NCBI GenBank assembly: GCA_017552715.1
Contig: JAFZOW010000088.1
Location: forward strand, 1 to 46,450
Source of the DNA: Lachnospiraceae bacterium
GTDB lineage: Bacteria > Bacillota > Clostridia > Lachnospirales > Lachnospiraceae
Direction: 5' to 3'
DNA: 46,450 nucleotides
In this document: positions 23,903 through 32,877 of the stretch, in pieces
How positions within the stretch are numbered: position 1 is the stretch's first letter
Layout of the letters: the number at the start of each line of letters is the position of its first letter
Program-made: the position numbers and the translations under genes
The notes under the pieces: generated by a model
Told to the model about the DNA's origin: nothing
Databases searched by the model: none
The model's input: only the letters and a program-made list of their open reading frames with translations

Positions 23903-25090
23903 TTATTCAGCAAGAACGTATACGCCGTTCTGGATGATGACTGCACGGGGATCCTTGTTGGGCTCGCCGTCGGCAGTCCAGGTGATGGTGGTAGGACTGG
24001 TGAGCACGTTATCAATGGTCACGGTAGCCATACCGGCCTTCATCTTGTCGCACATATCGGAGATGCTCATGTCGGCAGTGATGCCCTGCTCTTCGGCAAC
24101 CTTCTTGATGATGTATACTGCATCGTATGCATCGGCACCGAACTGGTTGGGCACGTGGCCGGTCTTCTCCTGGAACTTGGTAACGAAATTCTTGGTAAGT
24201 TCGTCCTCGGCGGTAGCGGAGAAGGGAGTGAGCAGATATACGCCCTCAGCCAGAGAGGTATCGAAGTTCTCAACCTCCAGGATACCGTCCATGCCGTCCA
24301 CACCGAAGTAGATGGGCTTATAACCCATGGTATCGGACTGCTGCAGGATCAGGGAAGCTTCCGTATAATAAATGGGCAGGAAGAGCAGGTCAGCGCCTGC
24401 ACCCTGTACACTCTGAAGCTGAGCCGTGAAATCCGTAGCGGAATCAGCGGTGAAGGACTGGTCGGATACGATGGTCAGTCCCAGCTCGCCGGCCTTGCTC
24501 ACGAAGCTGTCGTGGATACCGGTGGAATACTCGGTAGAGCTGTCGTAGATGATACCGATGGCCTTATCCTTCAGGGCGCCGTCAGCGATATACTGTGCCG
24601 AAGCTGCTCCCTGGTTAGGATCGGAGAAGCACACACGGAAAGCGTTATCATACTGTACGCACTGAACTGCGGTACCGGAGGGAGTAAGCTGGAACATGTT
24701 GTCTTCCTTACTCTTCTCGGATACAGCGATGCAGGGACCGCTGGTAACGGAACCGATGAGCATCTGCATACCCCAGTCCTTCAGGCTGTTATAAGCGTTC
24801 ACGGACTTCTCTGCGTTGTGCTCGTCATCCTCAAACTTGTACTCGATCTGCATGCCGTTGATACCGCCGGCGGCATTGATCTCGTCTACGGCGATGGAGA
24901 TGGCATCACGCACATCGGAACCATAGATGGCTGCAGGACCGGTAGTGGGTCCGATACCGCCGATCTTCAGGGTAGCAGAGCTTCCGCCTTCCCCGCCGGT
25001 CGTTGCAGGAGTGCCCTCCGTACCGCAGCCGGCCAGAGCGCCAACGCTCATCACAGCTGTCATTGCCAATGCTGCAAGTCTCTTCTTCAT
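23903..25090 (-). CDS. Branched-chain amino acid ABC transporter binding lipoprotein (LivJ/LivK type)
   Basis: This 395-residue exported lipoprotein has lipobox LAGC within MSVGALAGCGTEG. It is followed by a Gly/Ser/Thr linker and a type I periplasmic-binding fold (LKIGGIGPTTGPAAIYGSDVRDAISIAVDEINAAGGINGMQIEY is the usual start region). It should deliver Leu/Ile/Val or a related ligand to LivHM. The start at 25090 is chosen because AAAGGAGG lies upstream; the longer reading frame up to 25195 runs through the promoter and leader hairpin and is not expected to be translated. It is the first gene of the liv-carB operon. Confidence 0.95.
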   Translation of the reverse strand: MKKRLAALAMTAVMSVGALAGCGTEGTPATTGGEGGSSATLKIGGIGPTTGPAAIYGSDVRDAISIAVDEINAAGGINGMQIEYKFEDDEHNAEKSVNAYNSLKDWGMQMLIGSVTSGPCIAVSEKSKEDNMFQLTPSGTAVQCVQYDNAFRVCFSDPNQGAASAQYIADGALKDKAIGIIYDSSTEYSTGIHDSFVSKAGELGLTIVSDQSFTADSATDFTAQLQSVQGAGADLLFLPIYYTEASLILQQSDTMGYKPIYFGVDGMDGILEVENFDTSLAEGVYLLTPFSATAEDELTKNFVTKFQEKTGHVPNQFGADAYDAVYIIKKVAEEQGITADMSISDMCDKMKAGMATVTIDNVLTSPTTITWTADGEPNKDPRAVIIQNGVYVLAE

Positions 25091-25131
25091 AACTTTTTCC
25101 TCCTTTTTCATAATTCCTCCCGGATTACAAG

Positions 25132-25175
25132 AAAAAAGGGGGCGCAGGAATCCTTCCGGATCACTGAACCCCTTT
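25132..25175 (-). promoter_or_regulatory. Attenuator-like hairpin in the liv leader
   Basis: On the minus strand AAAGGGG (25175-25169) pairs with CCCCTTT (about 25141-25135), with inner stems CAG/CTG and ATCC-GGAA-GGAT closed by a GNRA-type tetraloop. A run of six T follows, so it has the form of an intrinsic terminator. It sits between the predicted transcription start (about 25187) and the ribosome binding site. A competing pairing of GCGGGAA (about 25182-25176) with TTCCTGC inside the hairpin is possible. The controlling signal is unknown. Confidence 0.55.
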
Positions 25176-25193
25176 GTTCCCGCAATCTGACAC

Positions 25194-25222
25194 ATTTTAG
25201 CATAGCAGGCGGCTTTTTACAA
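25194..25222 (-). promoter_or_regulatory. Promoter of the liv-carB operon
   Basis: On the minus strand TTGTAA (25222-25217) and TAAAAT (25199-25194) are 17 bases apart, and TGC directly before the -10 makes it an extended -10 promoter. The start should be near 25187, giving a leader of about 97 bases. It lies in the gap after the kinase gene. Confidence 0.65.
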
Positions 25223-25246
25223 GAACTTTTTTATCACACCCGCCGC

Positions 25247-27613
25247 TTAATACAGTTCCACGGAGCTTTCGCCGATCTCATTATAGTATTCATCAATAAA
25301 CTTGAAGGTAAGGGTCGCGGCTTTTCCCTTATGATCCGTATAATATGCAGAAGCCGTAGTCGTATCTCCTGCCGAAGTCAGCGTCCCATCCAGATCAAAG
25401 GTCGTCTTATAGGACCCGTTTGAATACACTTCAAATTTCTTCACCGACGTAGTCGCTCCGGGTTCACCACCCACCAGCTTTATATGACAATACCAGTCAT
25501 CTGAGGTTTTCAGTGAAGTTTTATAGTTTGTAGAGTTTTTATCATTCGTCCATCCAAGGACCTCTATCTTCCAAGCGTAAAGGTCTGACCAGGCATCGGC
25601 AGCTCCGTAGTAATCACTATCCGCCAGCGCACCCAGATACACGTAAGTATCCCAATCCGTGTTGTCATAATGCGTTTCTACATAGCCCCACATGGCATCC
25701 TGATAATCCGGATCGAATTGTGAGATTCCCATATCCTGATAAAGGCTGATGGCATCCTGGTATTCTCCGTTATCCACCATCGCCCGGGCCATCTGTTTCA
25801 TGGCTTCCTGATAATCCGGATCGCTTTCCGTAATACCCAGCTCCTCATAGATGGCGATGGCTTCGTCATACTTTCCATCTGCCAGCAGAGACTGGGCTTT
25901 CTGCTTCATGAGATCGGTATAGGCTGTTTTAGCACCGGTATAATCATTAAACAGAAGGTTATCAAGATATTCTGCGGTATCGGGATCCGAAAGGGTATAG
26001 TGATCCTGCACATAGCCCCACTGGGCCGCCATGTAGTCCTTATCGTCGTCTTTATACTTCAACTCTTTGTAGATCGCGATGGCATCCTCGTATGCTTCCT
26101 TCTTTACGAGGCTGTGAGCCTTCTGCTTCATGGCTTCCTGAACCATGGTTTTTGAATCCTGATAGTCGCCCAGGGCTTTGAAGCTCTCGATAGCGGCATC
26201 ATAGTTCTGATTCTGCAGGTATTCCTCGGCTTTTTTGTACTTAAGCATGGGCAGCCCGACGAAATACCCTGCCGCGCCGGCACCGGCAAGGAGCAGCAGA
26301 ACGATAAGGATGATCAGGGGAGCCTTCGACTTCTTTTTAGCCGGAGGCGTAAAGGACGCTGCTCCTCCCTGAGGCTGCATCACGTTATTCGGGGCAAATC
26401 CTCCGCCCTGGGGTACCGTGGCACCGGAAGGATTTACTCCGCTCTGAGGAGCCACAGCTCCCTGAGGGGCCATCCCGCTGCCGGCGATCGTCCCGCTGGT
26501 GGGGATCGTCCCGCTGGTGGGGATGGTGGCACTGTTCGGGATCGTAGAGCTGTTTGGAATCGTAGAGCTGTTGGGTATCGTACTGCTGTTGGGTATCGTA
26601 CTGCTGTTAGGGATCGTCCCGCTGTTCGGGATGGTCCCACTGTTCGGCATCATCCCGCTCTGGGGTGCCGGTCCGCTCTGGGAGAAGGTGATCATACGGG
26701 TCGTCTGTCCCACGGAAGACTGTGCTTCCTGGGTTGAGGTCACAAACTGCATAGCCGCCTTAAACGCAGCCATACTCTGGAAACGATCCTCCGCCCGGAC
26801 ATTCAGGGCCTGTAGGATCGCAGCCTCCGCCTCACGGCTCAGCTTCACACCAAGAGTGCTGGGGGGAACCAGCTCATCCTCATCCATACGCTCCACGGAA
26901 TCGGGGGGTCTCTTACCGGTCAGGGCAAAGTAGAAGGTTGCACCCAATGCATAAACATCCGTGAACGGGCCCTGCCGGCCGTGCCGGGCGTACTGTTCCT
27001 TGGGTGCAAAGCCATGCTTCAGCACCACATCCAGGCTGCGGCTCTTATCACCCAGGCTGTACCGGGCTGCACCGAAATCCAGCAGCTTCACCACTCCATT
27101 CCTGGTGATATAGATATTGTCAGGTGCCACATCTCTGTGCACCATGCCTTTTTCATGTACCGCACCCAGCGCATCCATGACAGGGATCAGGATACGGGCC
27201 GCATCTTCAAAGGGGATACTTCCGCCATGCTCCTTCAGGTAAGTATCAAAGCTGGTACCTTCAATGAACTCCATCACGAAGTAAGCTGTCCCGTATTCCT
27301 CGAAATAGCTGTAGATACGGACCACATTTTCGTTTCCGATGAACTGTGCCAGGGTCTCGGCTTCCGAAAGAAAGCCTTCTTTTCCGAAATTAAAGCTCTC
27401 TCCCCGTTCTCCGGAATATGGAACGACCATCTGCTCCTGCCGCATGGCCATACCTTCCGGGAAAAACTCCTTTACCGCAAATTTTTGTCCCGTGTTGTGA
27501 TCCGTCGCTTCATAAGTGATGCCGAAACCGCCCTGTCCCAGCACCCTTCCGATCACATACTGTCCAGCGAGCACGGTCCCTTCCGGCAGTGCCAAAGGAT
27601 ATTTTTCGTTCAT
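25247..27613 (-). CDS. Membrane-anchored eukaryotic-type Ser/Thr protein kinase with extracellular helical repeats
   Basis: The 788-residue product has a cytosolic kinase domain (about 10-280) with glycine loop GQGGFGITYEA, lysine AVKEF, catalytic HRDVAPDN and DFGAARYS, so it should be active. A 6-residue repeat of the type PNS(G/S)TI runs over about 319-373, followed by a Gln/Gly-rich linker and one membrane segment (about 430-452). Outside are TPR/Sel1-like repeats (KYDEAIAIYEELG, EYQDAISLYQDMG) and a C-terminal beta-rich domain. It has no PASTA repeats, unlike PknB/PrkC. The ATG at 27613 follows GGGGGAAGAGG. Three zinc-ribbon membrane proteins next door are candidate partners (inference). 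Confidence 0.9.
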   Translation of the reverse strand: MNEKYPLALPEGTVLAGQYVIGRVLGQGGFGITYEATDHNTGQKFAVKEFFPEGMAMRQEQMVVPYSGERGESFNFGKEGFLSEAETLAQFIGNENVVRIYSYFEEYGTAYFVMEFIEGTSFDTYLKEHGGSIPFEDAARILIPVMDALGAVHEKGMVHRDVAPDNIYITRNGVVKLLDFGAARYSLGDKSRSLDVVLKHGFAPKEQYARHGRQGPFTDVYALGATFYFALTGKRPPDSVERMDEDELVPPSTLGVKLSREAEAAILQALNVRAEDRFQSMAAFKAAMQFVTSTQEAQSSVGQTTRMITFSQSGPAPQSGMMPNSGTIPNSGTIPNSSTIPNSSTIPNSSTIPNSSTIPNSATIPTSGTIPTSGTIAGSGMAPQGAVAPQSGVNPSGATVPQGGGFAPNNVMQPQGGAASFTPPAKKKSKAPLIILIVLLLLAGAGAAGYFVGLPMLKYKKAEEYLQNQNYDAAIESFKALGDYQDSKTMVQEAMKQKAHSLVKKEAYEDAIAIYKELKYKDDDKDYMAAQWGYVQDHYTLSDPDTAEYLDNLLFNDYTGAKTAYTDLMKQKAQSLLADGKYDEAIAIYEELGITESDPDYQEAMKQMARAMVDNGEYQDAISLYQDMGISQFDPDYQDAMWGYVETHYDNTDWDTYVYLGALADSDYYGAADAWSDLYAWKIEVLGWTNDKNSTNYKTSLKTSDDWYCHIKLVGGEPGATTSVKKFEVYSNGSYKTTFDLDGTLTSAGDTTTASAYYTDHKGKAATLTFKFIDEYYNEIGESSVELY
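26494..26655 (-). repeat. 18-base tandem repeat inside the kinase gene
   Basis: About nine 18-base units encode PNS(G/S/A)TI or PTSGTI hexapeptides in the cytosolic linker between kinase domain and membrane segment. Units differ mainly at the fourth residue. The array could change length by slippage and gives multiple Ser/Thr residues that might be autophosphorylated. Confidence 0.8.
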
Positions 27614-27663
27614 TACCTCTTCCCCCTGTATCATTCCGGGCGCATCTGCCCCGGGAATATTTT

Positions 27664-27704
27664 ACAGCTGTTATATAAAAGTCATTATACACAGCCCCGG
27701 CTGT
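27664..27704 (-). promoter_or_regulatory. Kinase promoter region with two ACAGC palindromes
   Basis: On the minus strand a perfect -10 TATAAT is at 27689-27684; the matching -35 is poor. Directly upstream in the spacer is the palindrome ACAGCC-CC-GGCTGT (27691-27704, plus-strand reading) and downstream is ACAGCTGT (27664-27671). Both share the half-site ACAGC/GCTGT, so a repressor or activator may bind here. In the plus direction the first palindrome is followed by T-runs, so it could also act as a terminator. Confidence 0.45.
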
Positions 27705-27759
27705 TTTTGCACTATTTTTTTATCTGTTTTTCTGTCGGAGCATCGGAACAGGCTCCTGC

Positions 27760-29928
27760 CTAATAAACCGTGATCTCTCCGCCATTTCCGCTGCCGGAGG
27801 AATCGGTTCCCTCCAGCACAACTTTCACAGCGATACCGCTTTTATCCAGATACACCCAGATCCGGCCGGTGGCGCCTGCAGAATTCAGCTTTCCGCTCAG
27901 TTCATGCAGATCGTCTACTCCCATGATCTCCGCCACTTCACCCAGGAGAGTGTATTCCTTTCCCGTATACTGTGTGATATCGATCCCGTCCTGCATAAGC
28001 TCACAGATCTCATCGTAATCGGGACTGGTTACGACAAAGGGATCCATCAGAGCTGTCAGAACCGCCGTATGTACCGCATCGGCAAGCTGTGTATCCTGAC
28101 TCACCTTGCTTTTCGAGATATAGCGGATGAGCTGGCTGAACACAGCGCCTTTTTCGATCCAGTCGGCCACTTCCTCCGGCATGCCCAGATCCTCCAGGTC
28201 ATCTGCCAGGTCTTCAAAATCGCAGTCATCTATATAATCCAGAAAATCATCCGCATCACCGATCTCATCGCACTTGGAATCGGAAGGAACGCTGATGCTC
28301 CCTGCCTTTCCGAAGCTCCCGCTCAGGGAAAGCTTTGCAAATTCATCCTTACCGTCTCTTAAAAGGAAGTCCACGCCGGTCTTCTTTTTATCCAGGGCAA
28401 AGTGGATCACAGCTGTCTGGTCATCCAGTTCGGAAAGCGGCGTACGTTTCAGTACGGAGCCGAACTGATCCAGCTCCACCGACAGTTCTCCTTCCGCCTT
28501 TCCTCTCAGAAGGTCCGCCACCTTCATATTATCGACTGCAAATTCCAGGGTCTTTGAGGAATTCGATGAAGCCAGTTCAAACTCCGCCTTAAGCTTTCCG
28601 CCCGAAAGCTTTCCCTCTCCCGTCAGTTCATATCTGTCCTCCGACCATTTGTCGTTATACTCATAAAAGGCTTCATAGCCAAAGCGGGTCCCGTTCAGGG
28701 CATAGACCGAAGATACCTTCCAGTCGGAATCGCTGTCTTCCATGCTCAGTTCCCCGCCCTGGACCTGCCCGGTGGAGGATACGTAAAGCTTCAGCTCATA
28801 TTCTTCATCACCAAAGTTAATCTTATCGATATGATCTTCGGCCTCCTCCAGAGCATCAACAAAATAGTCCCAGAAGAACTGGATGTACTTCGATCGGTCG
28901 TCCCCGTATCCGGAGAAATCAGCGTATCTTGCGCTTCCGAAGATCTTCTCTATCATGGGAATCCCATTCTTTTCCATATCCAGAGCAACATCGACAATAT
29001 TGAAGAAAATATCCTCCAGTTCTTTATCCTCTACAGCTTCTTCACATATGGCTTCAACGATATTCTGTATCAGTTCCTCATCGATCTCGATGGTCAGGGC
29101 CGTGCTCTTCTGCTTTACGCCTCCGATCTTCAGATTTTCATCTTTTTTCTTAACATCATCGATCTGTGCAATGGCGATCTTCAGATAACGGTCCACGATC
29201 TTCTGCAGCTGCTTCGGCTCCGGAAGCGCTTTTGCCCAGGCCTCGCCGCTGTTAAGGATCAGATCCAGCTGCTCCAGCTGCTCATCCTCCAGTACATCTC
29301 CCAGTTCCACTTTGGCATACTGCGTATTGACTTCCGGGATATTAAAGTACAGGGCTTCTTCCTTCCCGTCATAGGCAGCTTTTACGGTAAGGATGCTCTT
29401 TTTCCCGGAACTGAACTTAAGCTCCCAGGCCATCTTGTCGCCTTTGCGATTCTGTTCATATGCAAGCTTAACATCGCTTAAGCTTTCGATGCCGTCTATA
29501 TGCAGATCATCTTCCAGCATATCCTGGGCATCGTCCGAAAGCGTTATCCCCAGCTCTCCCGATATACCGGAATCATTATAGTTCTTCACGCGGTCATAGA
29601 TATAATCCCCGTAAAGCGTCTTTACCGCCGGCGAACCCACAAGGTTCTTTTTCAGCACATACCGGCAATAATCCTCGGGTGAAGAAGTGAGCTTCATAAA
29701 AGTATTTGCGATAAAGGGTCCCGCAAACACAACGACTGCCGCGATAAGGAGCAGGATGACGACCGGGATCAGGATCTTAAGCCCCAGACGTGAAGAACGC
29801 GCAGGCTTTGGCTTCGGAGCGTTCATCCCGCTTCCGCTTCCCATCGCCGGATTGGCTGTACTCTGTCCGCAAAAAAGGCAATAAACCGTTCCGTCCGGAA
29901 CCTCTCTGCCGCAATGTGCACAAATCAT
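27760..29928 (-). CDS. Zinc-ribbon single-pass membrane protein with large extracellular domain
   Basis: The 722-residue protein starts with a zinc ribbon (CAHCGREVPDGTVYCLFCG, two CxxC knuckles at 3-6 and 17-20). A short Pro/Lys linker and one membrane segment (about 49-73) follow, then about 640 extracellular residues of repeated alpha/beta character, rich in Asp and Glu (for example DDCDFEDLADDLEDLGMPEEV). No catalytic motif was recognised. The start at 29928 is supported by AAAGGAGG; the longer in-frame start has none. It lies downstream of the TPR gene and upstream of the kinase gene on the same strand, with its own promoter. A cytosolic zinc ribbon joined to an outside sensor suggests signalling or envelope monitoring (inference). 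Confidence 0.8.
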   Translation of the reverse strand: MICAHCGREVPDGTVYCLFCGQSTANPAMGSGSGMNAPKPKPARSSRLGLKILIPVVILLLIAAVVVFAGPFIANTFMKLTSSPEDYCRYVLKKNLVGSPAVKTLYGDYIYDRVKNYNDSGISGELGITLSDDAQDMLEDDLHIDGIESLSDVKLAYEQNRKGDKMAWELKFSSGKKSILTVKAAYDGKEEALYFNIPEVNTQYAKVELGDVLEDEQLEQLDLILNSGEAWAKALPEPKQLQKIVDRYLKIAIAQIDDVKKKDENLKIGGVKQKSTALTIEIDEELIQNIVEAICEEAVEDKELEDIFFNIVDVALDMEKNGIPMIEKIFGSARYADFSGYGDDRSKYIQFFWDYFVDALEEAEDHIDKINFGDEEYELKLYVSSTGQVQGGELSMEDSDSDWKVSSVYALNGTRFGYEAFYEYNDKWSEDRYELTGEGKLSGGKLKAEFELASSNSSKTLEFAVDNMKVADLLRGKAEGELSVELDQFGSVLKRTPLSELDDQTAVIHFALDKKKTGVDFLLRDGKDEFAKLSLSGSFGKAGSISVPSDSKCDEIGDADDFLDYIDDCDFEDLADDLEDLGMPEEVADWIEKGAVFSQLIRYISKSKVSQDTQLADAVHTAVLTALMDPFVVTSPDYDEICELMQDGIDITQYTGKEYTLLGEVAEIMGVDDLHELSGKLNSAGATGRIWVYLDKSGIAVKVVLEGTDSSGSGNGGEITVY

Positions 29929-29950
29929 ACGTTCTTCCTCCTTTTGATCC

Positions 29951-29979
29951 ATTATAGCCTGCAAGCCCGGCATGAGCAA
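29951..29979 (-). promoter_or_regulatory. Promoter of the 27760-29928 zinc-ribbon gene
   Basis: On the minus strand TTGCTC (29979-29974) and TATAAT (29956-29951) have a 17-base spacer. The expected start near 29944 gives a leader of about 16 bases that still holds the GGAGG site. Confidence 0.65.
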
Positions 29980-30000
29980 CTCACGATACCCCGGCTATGC

Positions 30001-31074
30001 TCAGTTCTCCCCGCAGACATCCTTAAGGATAGTCCAGTACTGTTTGCCGTCGATCGTTTTCTGTTCCGCCGTCATCACACGCTGCGCTATCGATGCCGGA
30101 CTTCCGTCTCCCGGCTCGGAAAAATACTCAAACAGCTCGTAGGTCACGGTATAGGTCTTTCCGTCCGTCGTAACCTTTACGATCCTTGCATCGTAACCGC
30201 CTCCCACGCCTCCGGAGATCTTATAATACTTGCCCTCATGCAGGTAACCTCTGACCTTTACATCCTGCGAAGTATCGGACCAGCGTTCCTTCATGGTCTT
30301 TATATCCTCATCACTCAGGTTAAGGATGTTGGAGAGGATCCAGTCCACGCTCTCCTCGTCCCAGACCATGCAGGGACCGCCCAGTTCTCCCAGAGGATCT
30401 TCCTCAGCATCTTCGCTCCAGGGGAAGATGGGCTGCTCTATGGGATATTTTTCAAAGGGAACACAGGGTATGGAAGCCATGAGCCAGTCGATGGCGGTCC
30501 CATAGCTGAATTCCGCAGGGAGTGTTGCCGGGTAGTTTGCAAAGGGATGCGTGTGATCGTACTCCGACTGATAATCCCAGTTCAGATGCCAGGCAAAGCA
30601 GTTCAGCAGTTCCACAAACGCTTCTTCATCCGGCAGCTCCACAATATCACCTCCTTCATCCCCGGGTTCGGCGGGCTCTTCCGCTTCCGTGGGGGTGGGA
30701 TCGGCAGCCCTTACATCCTCTCCCGTTTTTTTCTTTATCTTTTCCAGCTTATCCGCCAGGCTCTCATCCCCTGTTTCGTCATAGCCTTCTTCAAGGATCT
30801 TCATGGCTTTATCGTAATCCTCCTGTTCCGCATACAGATCTGCCAGCCCCGCATATGCTTCCGGCCTTTTCGGATCGATACCTATCGCTTCCTTAAAAGC
30901 CGAGATCGCTTCCTTAAAATCCAGCTCGTTCAGATAACGCTCCGCGTTTTCCATCTGTTTCTCATATTTCTTTTCCGTATTGCCGGAAAAAAAGGCCACG
31001 ATCAGTACGCCCGCAAGAACAAGCACCACAGCCACTGCCGCAAGAGCAATGATCAGAACATTGTTTTTTTTCAT
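30001..31074 (-). CDS. Membrane-anchored TPR protein, function unknown
   Basis: The 357-residue protein has a single N-terminal membrane segment (about 6-29, no lipobox). Two to three TPR-like units follow at about 35-115 (AERYLNELDFKEAISAFKEAIGIDPKRPEAYAGLADLYAEQEDYDKAM). Then comes an acidic Pro/Glu linker and a C-terminal domain of about 200 residues with many Trp and Tyr that I do not recognise. The bulk is expected outside the cell. It starts 3 bases after the stop of the CAP/Big2 gene with GAGGTAAAG as its site, so the two form a pair. Confidence 0.8.
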   Translation of the reverse strand: MKKNNVLIIALAAVAVVLVLAGVLIVAFFSGNTEKKYEKQMENAERYLNELDFKEAISAFKEAIGIDPKRPEAYAGLADLYAEQEDYDKAMKILEEGYDETGDESLADKLEKIKKKTGEDVRAADPTPTEAEEPAEPGDEGGDIVELPDEEAFVELLNCFAWHLNWDYQSEYDHTHPFANYPATLPAEFSYGTAIDWLMASIPCVPFEKYPIEQPIFPWSEDAEEDPLGELGGPCMVWDEESVDWILSNILNLSDEDIKTMKERWSDTSQDVKVRGYLHEGKYYKISGGVGGGYDARIVKVTTDGKTYTVTYELFEYFSEPGDGSPASIAQRVMTAEQKTIDGKQYWTILKDVCGEN

Positions 31075-31077
31075 ACT

Positions 31078-32826
31078 TTACCTCACGATCACGGGGATCC
31101 CGTATTCCTGACCATCCACCACGGCCCGAAGATTTGCCATCCCGGCCGTTATCCCATAGATCCGTACTTTATTGTATTTCGGTGTATCCACGATCTGTAT
31201 CCCTTCACTTTCATCACAGAACCATTCCACCTGCGTATAGGAACTTACATTCTTCAGCGTTACGGTCTTGTATCCGCCTTCCTTAAGTTTAACGGAACGC
31301 GGCGCCTTCGGGATCCAGACCTTCAGGGTCGCTTTATATTTTGCGGCGTACTTCCCTTCGCCGATGATGCAGCTTACCTTCACCTTTCCGTTCTTCAGGG
31401 CACGTATCTCCCCGCTGTCGCTGTCAATCACAGCCACCTTAGTTGAAGAAGGAACGGCCCAGCTCACCTTCTGTCCCTCCGGCAGGTCCGAAACAAAGTC
31501 CGCGGCTTCCAGGGAGGCCCCCGCGCAGGTCAGGTCCCGGGTAAACTTAAGGACCGGTTTCGTAACATGCACGGTATATGTGGCAAGAAGCACTTTCTGT
31601 CCGCTTATCGCAGTATAGACTTCAATGGAGGTCGTGCCGGCTTTCTTTGCCGTTACAACGCCTTTCTTTGTCACCCCGGCCGTACGCTTATCCTGCGATA
31701 CATACTTCAGATTTCCTATACCTTCCGCCGTAATGGCTTCCGAAACCGCAGCCGAGATATCCAGCTTCTGCTTTGCTGCCAGCGTCGCGCTTCCGGCATC
31801 CGCCACCACTATATCCTCCGGACGGGGAGGTTCCGGCGTGGGCGGCTCGGAAGAACCCGAACCCGTTACCTGTATCGAAAACTCCTTTGTCCCGTAGCCC
31901 GGTGCCGAGACCGTAAGCTTTGCGGTACCGGCTTTCAGGCCTTTCAGGCTGCCGTTCTCCGTCACTTTTAATATACTCTCGTCATCGGAGCTGTAGCTGA
32001 TCCCGTTGATCCGTGCCTTAAGCCGCTCGCGGTCGCTTTCACAGGTACTGTGCGCAAGTATGCTTATGTCCGCAGTCTCGCCTACTGCCAGCGAATCGGG
32101 CACCTTGGTATCAAAGCGGATGTGTTCACTCTTAAATTCGATGGTACGCTCCGTGTTCAGTGCATCTTCCTGTATGGTAACATCTCCGCCCCTGTCATAT
32201 CCGATATAGAAGAAGAATAACAGCCCGTTACCGGGATGATTCACGCAGGCAATACCCACGTTCCTGGCATCCCCGCAGCAGCCGCTCCGGAGGTTGGTCT
32301 CCACACAGCGCTTCACACTGCTGTCAAACCATTCCTGTGCAATGGCATCGCTGTCGTAGGAAGTTCTGTAGCTGTTTTCATCATAAGCGCGGGAGGTGGC
32401 ACGGAAAGTCTGACCGCAGACACTCGTGCCCTCCACATTAAAACTGTTCTCCCCGTTGGGTCTTACCCCGTCCATCAGATAGACCTCCGTAGCCCGGTCC
32501 AGTCCCAGCTTCGTCAGTCCTTCCGTCAGGCGGTACTCGCCGCTGATCCCGTTCTCGATCCCCCATTCATGGATCAGATTGAAGGTCTTCTGCATCACTT
32601 CGTAGTATATGTCTTCCCGGATCACCATACTGCCCTGTTCTCCAGTGGGCTCGGGCTCGGGTTCGGGTTCGGGGATGGGTTCCGGTTCCTCTTCGGACAG
32701 TTCCACCCCGGGAGCCGCCCCGTCCTCATCACTGTCTCCCGCGTTCACCTGAATAAAAAAACTGTCCATAGCCAGCAGAATGACCAGGAGCATTCCCACG
32801 AGTGAGCTTCTTTTCCGAATCTTCAT
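31078..32826 (-). CDS. Secreted CAP (SCP)-domain protein with Big2 domains
   Basis: The product has 582 residues from the ATG at 32826 (GGGGGAAG upstream). It has a signal peptide (LVGMLLVILLAMDSFFIQVNA), then a Pro-Glu repeat spacer (PEPIPEPEPEPEP). A CAP-like domain at about 60-220 shows LGLDRATEVYLMDGVRPNG and a late VGIACVN strand. Three Ig-like Big2-type modules follow, with motifs such as GLKAGTAKLTVSAPG, KKAGTTSIEVYT and KNGKVKVSC. The CAP His/Glu site is not clearly complete, so activity is uncertain. No wall anchor was found. The TPR gene follows after 3 bases. Confidence 0.8.
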   Translation of the reverse strand: MKIRKRSSLVGMLLVILLAMDSFFIQVNAGDSDEDGAAPGVELSEEEPEPIPEPEPEPEPTGEQGSMVIREDIYYEVMQKTFNLIHEWGIENGISGEYRLTEGLTKLGLDRATEVYLMDGVRPNGENSFNVEGTSVCGQTFRATSRAYDENSYRTSYDSDAIAQEWFDSSVKRCVETNLRSGCCGDARNVGIACVNHPGNGLLFFFYIGYDRGGDVTIQEDALNTERTIEFKSEHIRFDTKVPDSLAVGETADISILAHSTCESDRERLKARINGISYSSDDESILKVTENGSLKGLKAGTAKLTVSAPGYGTKEFSIQVTGSGSSEPPTPEPPRPEDIVVADAGSATLAAKQKLDISAAVSEAITAEGIGNLKYVSQDKRTAGVTKKGVVTAKKAGTTSIEVYTAISGQKVLLATYTVHVTKPVLKFTRDLTCAGASLEAADFVSDLPEGQKVSWAVPSSTKVAVIDSDSGEIRALKNGKVKVSCIIGEGKYAAKYKATLKVWIPKAPRSVKLKEGGYKTVTLKNVSSYTQVEWFCDESEGIQIVDTPKYNKVRIYGITAGMANLRAVVDGQEYGIPVIVR

Positions 32827-32877
32827 ATGCTTCCCCCTTTCACCGATACCACTCTGTAAAAGCATTTAACTCCGTTT

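Noticed and set aside
25132-25190. T-box riboswitch for branched-chain amino acids
   Set aside because: The leader is only about 97 bases and lacks the specifier loop and the conserved T-box sequence; only a terminator-like hairpin is seen.
25091-25195. N-terminal extension of the liv binding protein starting at 25195
   Set aside because: It would begin inside the -10 box and run through the leader hairpin; the signal peptide with a good ribosome binding site starts at 25090.
26494-26655. CRISPR-like or regulatory tandem repeat
   Set aside because: Units are 18 bases without spacers and encode an in-frame hexapeptide in the kinase.
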